Below, piece by piece: positions 13,583 to 21,111 of a stretch of 22,563 nt of DNA; position 1 is the first letter of the stretch, and each line of letters starts with the position of its first letter. The position numbers were made by a program, and so were the translations under genes. The notes under the pieces were generated by a model that was given only the letters and a program-made list of their open reading frames with translations, searched no databases and was not told where the DNA came from. Origin of the DNA: a virus; the IMG/VR virus record IMGVR_UViG_3300020463_000149, positions 1 to 22,563 of that record. The stretch is one strand, 5' to 3'.

Positions 13583-13702
13583 ATGGCACAACCACAACAA
13601 CAACAGAGTGAACTCAAAACACTCAAGGAATGGAAAGATTTTGAAAAAGAACTTAAAAAACAAGTTGCTGAATCTCAAAGAAAGAGCAAAGAAACAGTCT
13701 AG
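13583..13702 (+). CDS. Tiny hypothetical protein, 39 aa
   Basis: A 39-residue frame with GGGAG six bases before its ATG, a better start site than that of the overlapping larger frame. The product (MAQPQQQQSELKTLKEWK, then a helical KELKKQVAESQRKSKETV) is Gln-rich and charged. It overlaps the membrane-protein gene downstream in another frame by 95 bases if the latter starts at GTG 13608. The two could also be linked by a +1 shift near the TAG at 13700; this is untested. Confidence 0.55.
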   Translation: MAQPQQQQSELKTLKEWKDFEKELKKQVAESQRKSKETV

Positions 13703-13991
13703 TAGTTTTACTACAGAAGAGTTAAAAAAATCTACAAGGATTTTTAAATCTGCGACACCAAAATATACATGGGATTGGTATCTTAAGTGGGTATCATCTG
13801 CATTAGTATTAAGTGCAATGTCAATTCGTGGTATTCCAGAGTTACAACAACTGGATTTGATATTATCAATCTTCGGTATCGCAGGATGGGTTGGTGTTTC
13901 AATTGCATGGAAGGACAGAGCATTAATTATGTTAAACACTGTAGGATTGTTTTTCCTACTTAGAAATTTGATTACAATATGGGTACAATAA
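13608..13991 (+). CDS. Membrane protein, DUF6552-like
   Basis: The C-terminal 90 residues are well supported: SATPKYTWDWYLKWVSSALV with two or three membrane segments (ALVLSAMSIRGI, LILSIFGIAGWVGVSIAW, ALIMLNTVGLFFLLRNLI). From memory they match a conserved small membrane protein of T4-like marine phages (DUF6552). The start is uncertain: GTG 13608 gives 127 residues but has no ribosome-binding site; TTG 13641 has AAGGAA ten bases upstream; TTG 13665 is also possible. The conserved part begins about residue 45 of the longest form. A likely holin-like or envelope role is not shown. Confidence 0.7.
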   Translation: MNSKHSRNGKILKKNLKNKLLNLKERAKKQSSSFTTEELKKSTRIFKSATPKYTWDWYLKWVSSALVLSAMSIRGIPELQQLDLILSIFGIAGWVGVSIAWKDRALIMLNTVGLFFLLRNLITIWVQ

Positions 13992-14302
13992 ATTTAGGAA
14001 ACAGTTTAAGGTATGACATGTCTGGTCGTAAAAGAAAGACCAAAAGTCTTTCTACAAAGAAAAAGTGTCATACTGTGTCATACAAAAAGTATGTTCCAAG
14101 TCAATTGGAAATAGACAGACAAAAAGCAAAAGAAGAATTTGATAAGAAATATCCTTCATTGGGTGTTAATGCAAGACCAACTAAAAACATAGATAATTCT
14201 TGGAAACTAGAAGAATCTAAAAAGTTTACAGTTGCACCAGCATACAATAAAGGTGCTTATCAAGTAATACCAAAAGAGGATATAGAATGGATTGGGAAAT
14301 AA
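13979..14302 (+). CDS. Basic hypothetical protein, 107 aa
   Basis: ATG at 13979 overlaps the membrane protein by 13 bases. The N-terminal half is strongly basic (MSGRKRKTKSLSTKKKC), the rest contains YPSLGVNARPTKNIDNSW and a Tyr-rich C-terminus (APAYNKGAYQVIPKED). The internal ATG at 14018 (MSGRKRKT) is an alternative start. Composition suggests nucleic-acid or virion binding. A similar protein in T4-like phages cannot be named with confidence. Confidence 0.65.
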   Translation: MGTINLGNSLRYDMSGRKRKTKSLSTKKKCHTVSYKKYVPSQLEIDRQKAKEEFDKKYPSLGVNARPTKNIDNSWKLEESKKFTVAPAYNKGAYQVIPKEDIEWIGK

Positions 14303-14517
14303 TAATACAGATACTTTTACTTATTGGAGCTGGTATCTTTGCAATCGGTAGTACTATCATTGTTGCAGAAGATAAACAGAAGAAAAAAGTAAAAAATCAC
14401 ATTAATAACTTACCTAAGAAAAGAGAAGAAGGTTTCCCTTTTCAGAAAAAACCACTTACAAGTAAGGGTCAGTTTGATAAACAGAGAACCACTTACACTG
14501 ATGGGGACAATACTTAA
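14287..14517 (+). CDS. Single-pass membrane protein, 76 aa
   Basis: Short protein with one N-terminal transmembrane helix (IIIQILLLIGAGIFAIGSTIIV, about residues 5-26) and a cytoplasmic or periplasmic tail that is Lys-rich, with Pro and Phe (KKKVKNHINNLPKKREE, GFPFQKKPL). It overlaps the preceding gene by 16 bases. Function unknown; size and topology would also suit an accessory lysis or superinfection protein. Confidence 0.7.
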   Translation: MDWEIIIQILLLIGAGIFAIGSTIIVAEDKQKKKVKNHINNLPKKREEGFPFQKKPLTSKGQFDKQRTTYTDGDNT

Positions 14518-14529
14518 AATTTCAATTTT

Positions 14530-14537
14530 TATAAGTA
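14530..14537 (+). promoter_or_regulatory. Late-promoter-like TATAAGTA
   Basis: TATAAGTA, one mismatch from the T4-type late promoter TATAAATA, lies in the 26-base gap before the 370-aa gene. The expected start is within one or two bases of the ATG at 14544, so the leader would be essentially absent. AT-richness makes a chance match possible. Confidence 0.35.
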
Positions 14538-14543
14538 ATTTAG

Positions 14544-15656
14544 ATGAGAAATAAGAGAAATACAAAATCTCTTGATGAAATCTATTATGGTGTAGAACCA
14601 CATGCAGAAGATGACAGAGATAAAGCACGATGCATGAATTGGTATAACTACATGAGTGATAACAAATCATGTGGTGAATGGTTATCAACATGGATGTCTG
14701 ATAGGGATTATGAAGACAAATACATTAAAGGATTGAAGAGACTTAAATATGTCCCTAGAACTGCAGCTGCACTTGCAAGAATGCAAACTAATTCAGTTCC
14801 ATGTATGTTTGAAGGTGATTTATTAAGTCAATCTACAACTGAGTTCATAGAAAAACATGTTAATAAATGTATTGCAGATATAGACTCTCTCAAATCTCTT
14901 AAAGATGAAGAAAAGAAAAAGAAACCAGTTATCTCTATTCAAGAAAGAATTCTAAATAAGGCAAATGAATATGCTGGTGAAATAGAATATCAAATAGATT
15001 TATACTTTGACGACCCTAAAAATAAATTCGATGTCTTTGCATATCTAACAGATGAACAAGTATCAGGCCCAGTTGCAGTAAAAGTAGGTGACAATTTCCA
15101 CAATTTAGAAAAAGAATTAGAAGAAGCAGTTGAAGGTAAATGTCCACAACTAAAAGAAGCATACTCATTCTTATCTAAAAAAGGACTAAGGGATGCATAC
15201 AAATATATTTGTGGTATCAGAACAGATTGTGATAAGTATGCAAAAGGTAAGATAAATCAAAAAAGAAAACCAAGAAAGAAAAAAGTTTACACTGCACAGG
15301 AACAAACTAAAAAGATAAACTACAAGATAACAGATACAGAGTACCATCTAACCTCAGTTAATCCAGAGTTAATCGTTGGTGCAATGCAACTATGGACATT
15401 CAATACAAAAACCAAAGAGATTACCAAATATGAAGCAGAAGATAGAGCTGGTCTTGGAGTCAAAGGAACAACAATACAAAACTTTGGTAAATACAGTACA
15501 TCTAAAAAAATTGGAAACAAGACAGAATATTTCCTTGACAGAATCCAAGAAGGTGGTAAAATAGTATTAAGTAAAGTATTAGATGAAGTAAATACAAAAT
15601 CATCTAAACCTACAGGAAGAATAAACGAACACACTATATTATTGAGAACTGAATGA
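14544..15656 (+). CDS. Conserved phage protein of unknown function, 370 aa
   Basis: A 370-aa acidic and Lys-rich protein. A front domain contains NWYNYMSDNKSCGEWLSTWM, followed by LARMQTNSVPCMFEGDL, a long helical middle (ERILNKANEYAGEIEYQI and FDVFAYLTDEQVSGPVAVKVGD), and a basic Lys/Arg-rich linker (KINQKRKPRKKKVYT). The C-terminal third is beta-rich with LIVGAMQLWTFNTKTKEI, GLGVKGTTIQNF and GRINEHTILLRTE. From memory such a protein precedes the RNase H gene in marine T4-like phages. No catalytic motif is visible. It overlaps RNase H by 4 bases. A DNA-metabolism role is a guess from position. Confidence 0.75.
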   Translation: MRNKRNTKSLDEIYYGVEPHAEDDRDKARCMNWYNYMSDNKSCGEWLSTWMSDRDYEDKYIKGLKRLKYVPRTAAALARMQTNSVPCMFEGDLLSQSTTEFIEKHVNKCIADIDSLKSLKDEEKKKKPVISIQERILNKANEYAGEIEYQIDLYFDDPKNKFDVFAYLTDEQVSGPVAVKVGDNFHNLEKELEEAVEGKCPQLKEAYSFLSKKGLRDAYKYICGIRTDCDKYAKGKINQKRKPRKKKVYTAQEQTKKINYKITDTEYHLTSVNPELIVGAMQLWTFNTKTKEITKYEAEDRAGLGVKGTTIQNFGKYSTSKKIGNKTEYFLDRIQEGGKIVLSKVLDEVNTKSSKPTGRINEHTILLRTE

Positions 15657-16498
15657 TTATCGTAGACCTAACGCAGGTTCTAATTGCGTCACTGATGGCA
15701 TCGACCAGAGGTGGAACTGAACCAATAGATGAAGACCTAGTAAGACACATTGCACTTAAATCACTTGTAATGTATCGTAAAAAGTATGGTAAAACTTATG
15801 GAGAACTAGTTCTTGCAGATGATTCCTATAATGTCTGGAGAAAGGACATTTTTCCACATTACAAAGCAAATCGTAAAAAAAGTAGAGATAAAGATACCAA
15901 AGATTGGGGTCAAATATTTGATTGCATAACTGTAATTAGAAATGAATTAAAAGAGAATTTTCCTTATAAATACCTCTTAATATCAAAATGTGAAGCAGAT
16001 GATATTATAGGAACACTTTGTGAAAAATATGGTGATACAGAAAATATCATGATTATTAGTGGTGATAAAGATTTTCAACAACTTCAAAGGTATAAAAAAG
16101 TAAAACAATTCTCACCTATCACAAAGAGTAATATAAAACTAACACAGGAACAAGCTTTAGAGTATCTTACTGACCATATAATTAGTGGTGATACTGGGGA
16201 TGGTGTTCCTAACTGTTTATCTCAAGATGATGTATTTGTATCTGGGTTGAGACAGAGACCTTTGTCTAAGAAGAAAAGGACATCTATCAAAGACCCTCTT
16301 GTTATGAATGACAGTGAGGTAGACAGGAATTTATCTAGGAATAGAAGTCTTATTGATTTGACCTATATACCTAGTGAATACAAAAATCAAATCCTAGAAG
16401 AATTTGATAATGTAAAGGTTGCATCGAGAGGTGGACTATTAAATTACTTTATTAAGAAAAGACTTATGGATTTGCAAGAAAATATCGGAGACTTTTAA
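15653..16498 (+). CDS. rnh: RNase H / 5'-3' exonuclease, T4 Rnh-like
   Basis: A 281-aa member of the FEN1/T4 RNase H family, removing RNA primers from Okazaki fragments. The acidic active-site residues are visible: D5 (MIIVDLTQ), VLADDSYNVWRKD, KCEADDIIG, MIISGDKDFQQLQ and the helix-hairpin region HIISGDTGDGVPN. The order and spacing match the family. The bridge region FPHYKANRKKS binds DNA. The region 16200-16370 has less A-biased codons than the surrounding sequence. The C-terminal KKRLMDLQENIGDF could be a binding tail. It overlaps the previous gene by 4 bases and precedes DUF6433 by a few. Confidence 0.93.
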   Translation: MIIVDLTQVLIASLMASTRGGTEPIDEDLVRHIALKSLVMYRKKYGKTYGELVLADDSYNVWRKDIFPHYKANRKKSRDKDTKDWGQIFDCITVIRNELKENFPYKYLLISKCEADDIIGTLCEKYGDTENIMIISGDKDFQQLQRYKKVKQFSPITKSNIKLTQEQALEYLTDHIISGDTGDGVPNCLSQDDVFVSGLRQRPLSKKKRTSIKDPLVMNDSEVDRNLSRNRSLIDLTYIPSEYKNQILEEFDNVKVASRGGLLNYFIKKRLMDLQENIGDF

Positions 16499-16501
16499 AT
16501 T

Positions 16502-17203
16502 ATGGCAAAACGAGGAAGACCTAAAGGGTCATTAAATAAAAAAACTCTAGAGAAACAAGTTCAAAAAATTGAACAAGATGTAGCTTTAGAAACAGCAGAT
16601 GCAGTTTTAACAAAAGAAGAATTACCTTCTGCTGTTGATGATGCAGCTGATGTAATGTCCAAATATGAAAAACCTATTGGGGAAACTCAAAAGAAGGTTT
16701 TAGATGGGCCAGTGGGAGAATCAGTAAAACCTAGAAAGGTTTCAGATTTACCAAGGAATCCAAGTATAGTAGAAATACTTAAATTGGTTGAAGAAACTAA
16801 AGGTAAACAATCTAAGATTGCAATCTTAAAAGAATTTAGTGGAAGAGCAGATGTTAAGTATGCACTTAAAGCTGCATTCGATGAAAGAGTTCAGTTTACT
16901 TTACCAGAAGGATTACCAGAAGGAACTGTTATTGGAGACCCAGACACACCAGATGGTGCAATGGATATGGCTCCAGAAAGATTCATTCGTGTATTCAAAA
17001 GAATGCAATATTGGGTAAAAGGTGGTCTTGCAAACAGCACAAGCAAAGTTACAAAACAAGAAGAAATATTCTTAAACACTTTAAGGTCACTTGAGAAATC
17101 TGAAGCAGAGTTTTTACTTGCAATTAAAGATAAGACTATGCCTTTTAAATCTGTCACAAAAGAAATTTGTGAAGATGCTGGATTTGACCTAACTCCTAAG
17201 TAA
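16502..17203 (+). CDS. DUF6433-like protein
   Basis: A 233-aa protein with an AT-hook-like N-terminus (MAKRGRPKGSLNKKT) that could bind the minor groove. The C-terminal half is conserved in T4-like cyanophages, from memory DUF6433: SIVEILKLVEETKGK, AILKEFSGRADVKYALKAAF, RFIRVFKRMQYWVKGG and EAEFLLAIKDKTMP. The linker between is acidic and disordered. In other phages of this group the gene lies close to RNase H, consistent with this order. Function unknown; DNA binding through the N-terminus is inferred from the GRP core. It is followed by a late-like promoter. Confidence 0.85.
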   Translation: MAKRGRPKGSLNKKTLEKQVQKIEQDVALETADAVLTKEELPSAVDDAADVMSKYEKPIGETQKKVLDGPVGESVKPRKVSDLPRNPSIVEILKLVEETKGKQSKIAILKEFSGRADVKYALKAAFDERVQFTLPEGLPEGTVIGDPDTPDGAMDMAPERFIRVFKRMQYWVKGGLANSTSKVTKQEEIFLNTLRSLEKSEAEFLLAIKDKTMPFKSVTKEICEDAGFDLTPK

Positions 17204-17210
17204 GTATTGA

Positions 17211-17218
17211 TATAAATA
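17211..17218 (+). promoter_or_regulatory. T4-type late promoter TATAAATA
   Basis: Exact TATAAATA in the 20-base gap before the next gene. With the standard T4 spacing the predicted +1 is 17224, the A of the ATG. The short gap makes a leader-containing transcript from this site impossible. Confidence 0.55.
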
Positions 17219-17223
17219 CTACT

Positions 17224-17535
17224 ATGGAAAAGACAATTAATAGACTGGGATTAACCGATGAAGAACGAGCAATTACTTACACTAATAATGGTGTAACAAA
17301 GATTGCAGAGATTCGTCATTATGACCCAGTAATGGGATTGTTAAAGATTATAGACCCTATGAGTGGAGACATTCATGAAATGATTTACAATAGGGACTTT
17401 AGTAGATGGTTCGTGCCAGGCACAGACATTGTTTGTACCTATAATGCAGAAGAACCAGTAGTTAAACAGATTGATACTCAGGCAGGTGATGTCCCAGTAA
17501 CAATCAAAAGGTTTCCAAGTAATCCTTTAGATTAA
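17224..17535 (+). CDS. Hypothetical protein, 103 aa
   Basis: A 103-residue, beta-rich protein (EIRHYDPVMGLLKIIDP, DIHEMIYNRDFSRWF, VPVTIKRFPSNPLD) with a weak N-terminal helix (TINRLGLTDEERA). No cysteine motif. No family recognised. It sits just behind a TATAAATA element, which suggests late expression and therefore possibly a virion or assembly function, an inference only. It is separated by 28 bases from the following gene, which has its own GGAG. Confidence 0.7.
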   Translation: MEKTINRLGLTDEERAITYTNNGVTKIAEIRHYDPVMGLLKIIDPMSGDIHEMIYNRDFSRWFVPGTDIVCTYNAEEPVVKQIDTQAGDVPVTIKRFPSNPLD

Positions 17536-17563
17536 TTGGAATAAAATATAGTATGGAGATATT

Positions 17564-17875
17564 ATGGAACAAGTAGAAAAAGTTGATTTGATGCAAACAC
17601 AGATTTTAGGTCTGAAAGAACTTGCACAAATGGTTGCAGTTATTGATACTGCAGCGAGTAGAGGAACTTTCAAAGCAGAAGAGTTCTCAACAATCGGAAG
17701 ATTAAGAGAAATCATTATTGCAGAAAGTCAAACTCAAGCACAGATTAGACAACAAGTTGCACAACAACAAGAAGTCGAATCTACTCTTGATGGTGGTAAA
17801 ACAGAAGGTAATGAAACTGTAGAACCAGTTATTGATGCAAGGGAAAAAATAAAAAGAAGTAAAGGTAAAAAGTAA
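17564..17875 (+). CDS. Helical hypothetical protein, 103 aa
   Basis: Product of 103 residues, almost wholly helical: LMQTQILGLKELAQMVAVID, FSTIGRLREIIIAESQTQAQIRQQVAQQQE, then an acidic linker and a basic end (KIKRSKGKK). The middle has coiled-coil-like heptads. A GGAG ribosome-binding site lies before the ATG. It overlaps the next gene by one base and pairs well with it as a structural or assembly complex, but no family is recognised. Confidence 0.7.
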   Translation: MEQVEKVDLMQTQILGLKELAQMVAVIDTAASRGTFKAEEFSTIGRLREIIIAESQTQAQIRQQVAQQQEVESTLDGGKTEGNETVEPVIDAREKIKRSKGKK

Positions 17876-18294
17876 TGGTAGATAGTTTCGATTTTGGGTT
17901 TACTGCTGTAGACCAAGATGAACTTACAACTAAAACAGGGGAAAGTGCAGCTCTTAATGAAAAGATTGCAGAAGACCTTAAGAAAGTTGCAGAGTCGTCA
18001 AAGGGTGCAGTCAATTCTGAACAGATAGAAAACTTAGATGCAAAAGTTGATGTTCTCAACAAACTTGTATCTAATGCACTAGATGAATTAGATGAAGCAA
18101 AAACAAATGTAGGAAGTTCTACAGATGTTGCAGTATCAAAATTGAAATCAAGTCTTGCAGATGCAGAAGAACTTATCTTACCACTTTTACATAAGCTTAT
18201 GGAAAATGAGGACAAAGAATATATCTATTGGCCTAATCGTAAAGCAATTATTTCACAACAAATTGAAAGAGTTAAAAAAATAACTAGAGGTTAA
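17875..18294 (+). CDS. Coiled-coil hypothetical protein, 139 aa
   Basis: Acidic N-terminus (MVDSFDFGFTAVDQDELTT) followed by long amphipathic helices (AEDLKKVAESSKG, QIENLDAKVDVLNKLVSNAL) and a C-terminal segment ELILPLLHKLMENEDKEYIY with WPNRKAIISQQI. From memory the IYWPNR segment is conserved among small proteins of T4-like phages. No catalytic motif. Translationally coupled (1-base overlap) to the preceding helical protein; 2 bases separate it from the 372-aa gene. Confidence 0.75.
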   Translation: MVDSFDFGFTAVDQDELTTKTGESAALNEKIAEDLKKVAESSKGAVNSEQIENLDAKVDVLNKLVSNALDELDEAKTNVGSSTDVAVSKLKSSLADAEELILPLLHKLMENEDKEYIYWPNRKAIISQQIERVKKITRG

Positions 18295-18296
18295 TT

Positions 18297-19415
18297 ATGG
18301 CTACAGATGCAATTGGACAGACTATTCCTTCATGGGTAGAAGACAATTCATATGAACTAAAAAGTGTTGCAACATTCACATCAAATGAAGGTCATTTGAC
18401 ACCATGTTCAGAAACAGATTTTAGGTCACTATGGAAAACACATTACGAAGGTTCAATAGTTCGTGATGGTAAGATGAAAGACAATAGTTCATATGATGGT
18501 AAGTTTTGGATTGACCCTAATAGAAACTATAATAAAGTAGAAGAACTACCAGACCAACTTAATACAACTGGAGAAACAAATGCAGATGGTAAACCTATGG
18601 CAATGATTCCTTCACTTGCTGGTCAAGATGACAATGATACTTCGAACTATGGTGCAGCACAATGGGTAGGAAATTCTGGATTAGATGCATATGCACCACC
18701 ATGTACTTTTTGGATAGGTGATACAGAGGTCACTAAAGATGATGCATTTACTTCTACTAAAAAATATGTTTGTTGGAGATATGCATCTGATTATAAAAAA
18801 TCAATGTGTAATGAATACAATCCAATAGAAACAGTTGCAAAAAGAACTTTACCTCAACAAACCTCAGGCCCAGCTGAAACATCAAATACAGATTATGATT
18901 CTAAAAATATTTCATCTGATACCACTAATTCACCAACTTTAAGTAGTCCACATCTTACAGAAGAAGGAGCTGGAGAAACTTATGTAACCAAATTAACTTG
19001 TATGAATGATTATTTGGTATCTGGTGCTGGTATGAAATATAAAATGGAATGGGAAAAAAATGAAAATACTGCAATAGCAAGTGAAGTTGATACATGGTTA
19101 ATTTCAAATGGATATGGACGAAGCTCAAAACAAGATAATATTTGGGTTACACATTCACCACAGGTGTTAGGTCAAGCAAGAGTGATGAAAGAGTGCTATA
19201 ACTTTGTAGGTAGTGCAAGAGTAGATACTACTTTACAAGATATCGACAGTGGTGTTTTTGGATTACCAGCTGGACATCCAATTCTTTCTTCAACAATAGA
19301 ATTACAAGGTGCAATAGATTTTACACAGCATTTTCCAGATGCAACAGGATTTAATGATGGAACTCAAATAATACCAGATAATCAACAAGTAAAGTTTGGT
19401 AACGATACTGTTTAA
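18297..19415 (+). CDS. Unrecognised 372-aa protein, possible virion protein
   Basis: A Ser/Thr/Asn-rich, Trp- and Cys-containing protein with no signal peptide and no membrane helix. Local motifs are FRSLWKTHYEGSIV, YGAAQWVGNSGLDAY, KYVCWRYASDYKKSMC, and a C-terminal part with GSARVDTTLQDIDSGVFGL. Low-complexity stretches (about residues 180-225) are Ser/Thr-rich, as in spacer regions of fibre or receptor-binding proteins. I cannot assign it to a family. The C-terminal DATGFNDGTQIIPDNQQVKFG reads like a small beta structure. A late virion role is inferred from composition and surrounding order only. Confidence 0.7.
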   Translation: MATDAIGQTIPSWVEDNSYELKSVATFTSNEGHLTPCSETDFRSLWKTHYEGSIVRDGKMKDNSSYDGKFWIDPNRNYNKVEELPDQLNTTGETNADGKPMAMIPSLAGQDDNDTSNYGAAQWVGNSGLDAYAPPCTFWIGDTEVTKDDAFTSTKKYVCWRYASDYKKSMCNEYNPIETVAKRTLPQQTSGPAETSNTDYDSKNISSDTTNSPTLSSPHLTEEGAGETYVTKLTCMNDYLVSGAGMKYKMEWEKNENTAIASEVDTWLISNGYGRSSKQDNIWVTHSPQVLGQARVMKECYNFVGSARVDTTLQDIDSGVFGLPAGHPILSSTIELQGAIDFTQHFPDATGFNDGTQIIPDNQQVKFGNDTV

Positions 19416-19417
19416 TA

Positions 19418-19837
19418 ATGGTAGATAAAGAACATATTCTTAAACTCAAAAGAGGAGACATTGCATTGATTGTCAATAGTGATGATGGATGGTTTAAGAA
19501 AATGTCGATTGCATTTGCAGACGACCATGACGATTCAATTCAAATGAGTGGTGATTGGATATCACTTTACAAAGCAGTTACACATCTTTCAATGATATGT
19601 GACACTTATCTCAGAAGTAGACAAAACTTAATACAAGAAGATGGTCATGACTTACTTGCAGAACAAGAGTGGAATCAAGATATGTTAGACCCATATATTT
19701 TAGGTGATTATCTTAATAATTTAGGATATACCCTTCCACCAGAACTACAAAAAGAAATTGACGAACAAGACGAACAAGAATTAAAAAAAGAACCTATAAG
19801 TAAGGATAATGTTATTCAACTATTTCCAGAAAAATAA
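19418..19837 (+). CDS. Hypothetical protein, 139 aa
   Basis: A 139-residue acidic protein. An N-terminal domain (LKLKRGDIALIVNSDDGWF) is followed by two helices (WISLYKAVTHLSMICDTYL and LLAEQEWNQDMLDPYILG) and a charged tail ending VIQLFPEK. The last region resembles a peptide motif that binds another protein, but no family is known to me. It is the last gene of its operon, two bases after the previous stop; the promoter of the next unit begins within three bases of its stop. Confidence 0.65.
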   Translation: MVDKEHILKLKRGDIALIVNSDDGWFKKMSIAFADDHDDSIQMSGDWISLYKAVTHLSMICDTYLRSRQNLIQEDGHDLLAEQEWNQDMLDPYILGDYLNNLGYTLPPELQKEIDEQDEQELKKEPISKDNVIQLFPEK

Positions 19838-19839
19838 AT

Positions 19840-19869
19840 TTGATTTATAGGTACATTTTTTGATACAAT
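19840..19869 (+). promoter_or_regulatory. TAGGTACA-type promoter 4
   Basis: TTGATT (19840-19845), 18-base spacer with TATAGGTACA, extended -10 box TGATACAAT (hexamer 19864-19869). The -35 box is the weakest of the four copies, yet the TAGGTACA block is intact. The predicted +1 is near 19876, leaving a leader of about 29 bases before the ATG at 19905. Confidence 0.75.
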
Positions 19870-19904
19870 GGTTTAAATTTTTATATATTAGATAGGATTA
19901 TATT

Positions 19905-20237
19905 ATGGAAAAACTCAAGTCACCTTATGACATGACAGAACAGGAAATGTTATATGCAGAAATTGGTAGAGAAATCGCCAAGTATGCAGAAAAAAACAAA
20001 ACCACATCACTACGATTCAGTAGAAAAGAATTCGAAACAGATAGAAAAGGAAGTGCAGAAGATGATGTATGGAATCATATGTTAACTGCATGTGATAAAC
20101 TTACTAGGATAGGAACAACATGGGGGCCTAAGGATACCAGTTGTCTTAACAAGAAAGAAAAGATTATTGTCCAAGCACAACTAAGGAAAAGAGAAATTGC
20201 AAGAAAACGAAGAGAAAAAAGACTACAAAGTTCTTAA
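19905..20237 (+). CDS. Basic hypothetical protein, 110 aa
   Basis: First gene of the promoter-4 unit, with AGGA upstream of its ATG. The protein is helical and basic at the end (REIARKRREKRLQSS), with a front domain (MTEQEMLYAEIGREIAKYAEKN) and a conserved-looking WGPKDTSCLN. It looks like a small DNA- or RNA-binding protein, but no family is recognised. It overlaps the next ORF by 41 bases in another frame. Confidence 0.65.
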   Translation: MEKLKSPYDMTEQEMLYAEIGREIAKYAEKNKTTSLRFSRKEFETDRKGSAEDDVWNHMLTACDKLTRIGTTWGPKDTSCLNKKEKIIVQAQLRKREIARKRREKRLQSS

Positions 20238-21111
20238 TGCAGACAGTATGGGTAACGATATATTCGTTATCAGTGATATTGTAAATAATTCAGATACAGC
20301 TGGATGGTATCACTGTATGCGTTTATGGGGTAAATGGAGTAAAAACCAATTATTCTATAATCAAAACCCACCAATAGCTGCAATGGATTCACATATTGAA
20401 TCTGCAACAAAAGTAAATCATAATGTATTCCCACCTCAAATAGAGATAGATGGTACAGAAGTAACTGGAACAAAAGAAAGAACTTCATGGTTTATTAATG
20501 CATCTAAAATAGAAAACTGTAATGTTTATCAAAAAGCAGAAAACACAACTGTCATAAAAGGACTTACTGCTGATAATGTAAAAATTGAAGGAACTATACT
20601 TCCAGAACCATTTAAAGTTGGTAATTATGAAGTTACTCAAGAAATGATTGATGAAAATCCAGATGTATTTAAATCTATAGAGGTTGATGGTGGAAGACTT
20701 AGTTCTGGTGTATATGATATACATCCAGAGATTGCAAGAATAACTAAAGAAATATATGACATATATCTTCCATATTGTAATGAAATTATAGGTAAACCTT
20801 TTAAAAAAGAATTTACAAATGCATATATCAATAGAAATGCATTTGGTGACACATGTTGGACACATGCAGACCCTTTTGATTATAGTCTAGTTGTTTATCT
20901 CAATCCAGATACATATGATTTAAGAAAGTGGGGTGGTGAAACATTATTCTTTAATGATAATATTACATTAGGAAGAGGTGCAGTTTCACCAAAAGGTGGT
21001 ACTGCATGTTTATTTAAAAGTGATATACCACATAAAATTACAACTGTATCATGGGAAGCTGATTTTGACAGAATTGCAATAACTTATTTTTTGGAGCTTG
21101 AAGATGATTAA
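20197..21111 (+). CDS. 2OG-Fe(II) oxygenase family protein, first of a tandem pair
   Basis: A 304-aa prolyl-4-hydroxylase-like 2-oxoglutarate dioxygenase. Ligands: H223 and D225 (WTHADPFDY), H279 (DIPHKITTV), with R292 for 2-oxoglutarate (FDRIAITYF). The C-terminal half shares DLRKWGGETLFFND with the next gene. A central insert of about 40 extra residues (around VTGTKERTSWFINASKI to ENPDVFKSIEVDGG) distinguishes it. The TTG at 20197 is favoured over ATG 20248, since the residues before that ATG (KVLNADSMGNDIFVISD) align with the start of the next gene (MIKNIDTMNEEIFLIDD). Substrate unknown: collagen-like tails, tRNA or other proteins are family possibilities. Confidence 0.85.
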   Translation: MQENEEKKDYKVLNADSMGNDIFVISDIVNNSDTAGWYHCMRLWGKWSKNQLFYNQNPPIAAMDSHIESATKVNHNVFPPQIEIDGTEVTGTKERTSWFINASKIENCNVYQKAENTTVIKGLTADNVKIEGTILPEPFKVGNYEVTQEMIDENPDVFKSIEVDGGRLSSGVYDIHPEIARITKEIYDIYLPYCNEIIGKPFKKEFTNAYINRNAFGDTCWTHADPFDYSLVVYLNPDTYDLRKWGGETLFFNDNITLGRGAVSPKGGTACLFKSDIPHKITTVSWEADFDRIAITYFLELEDD

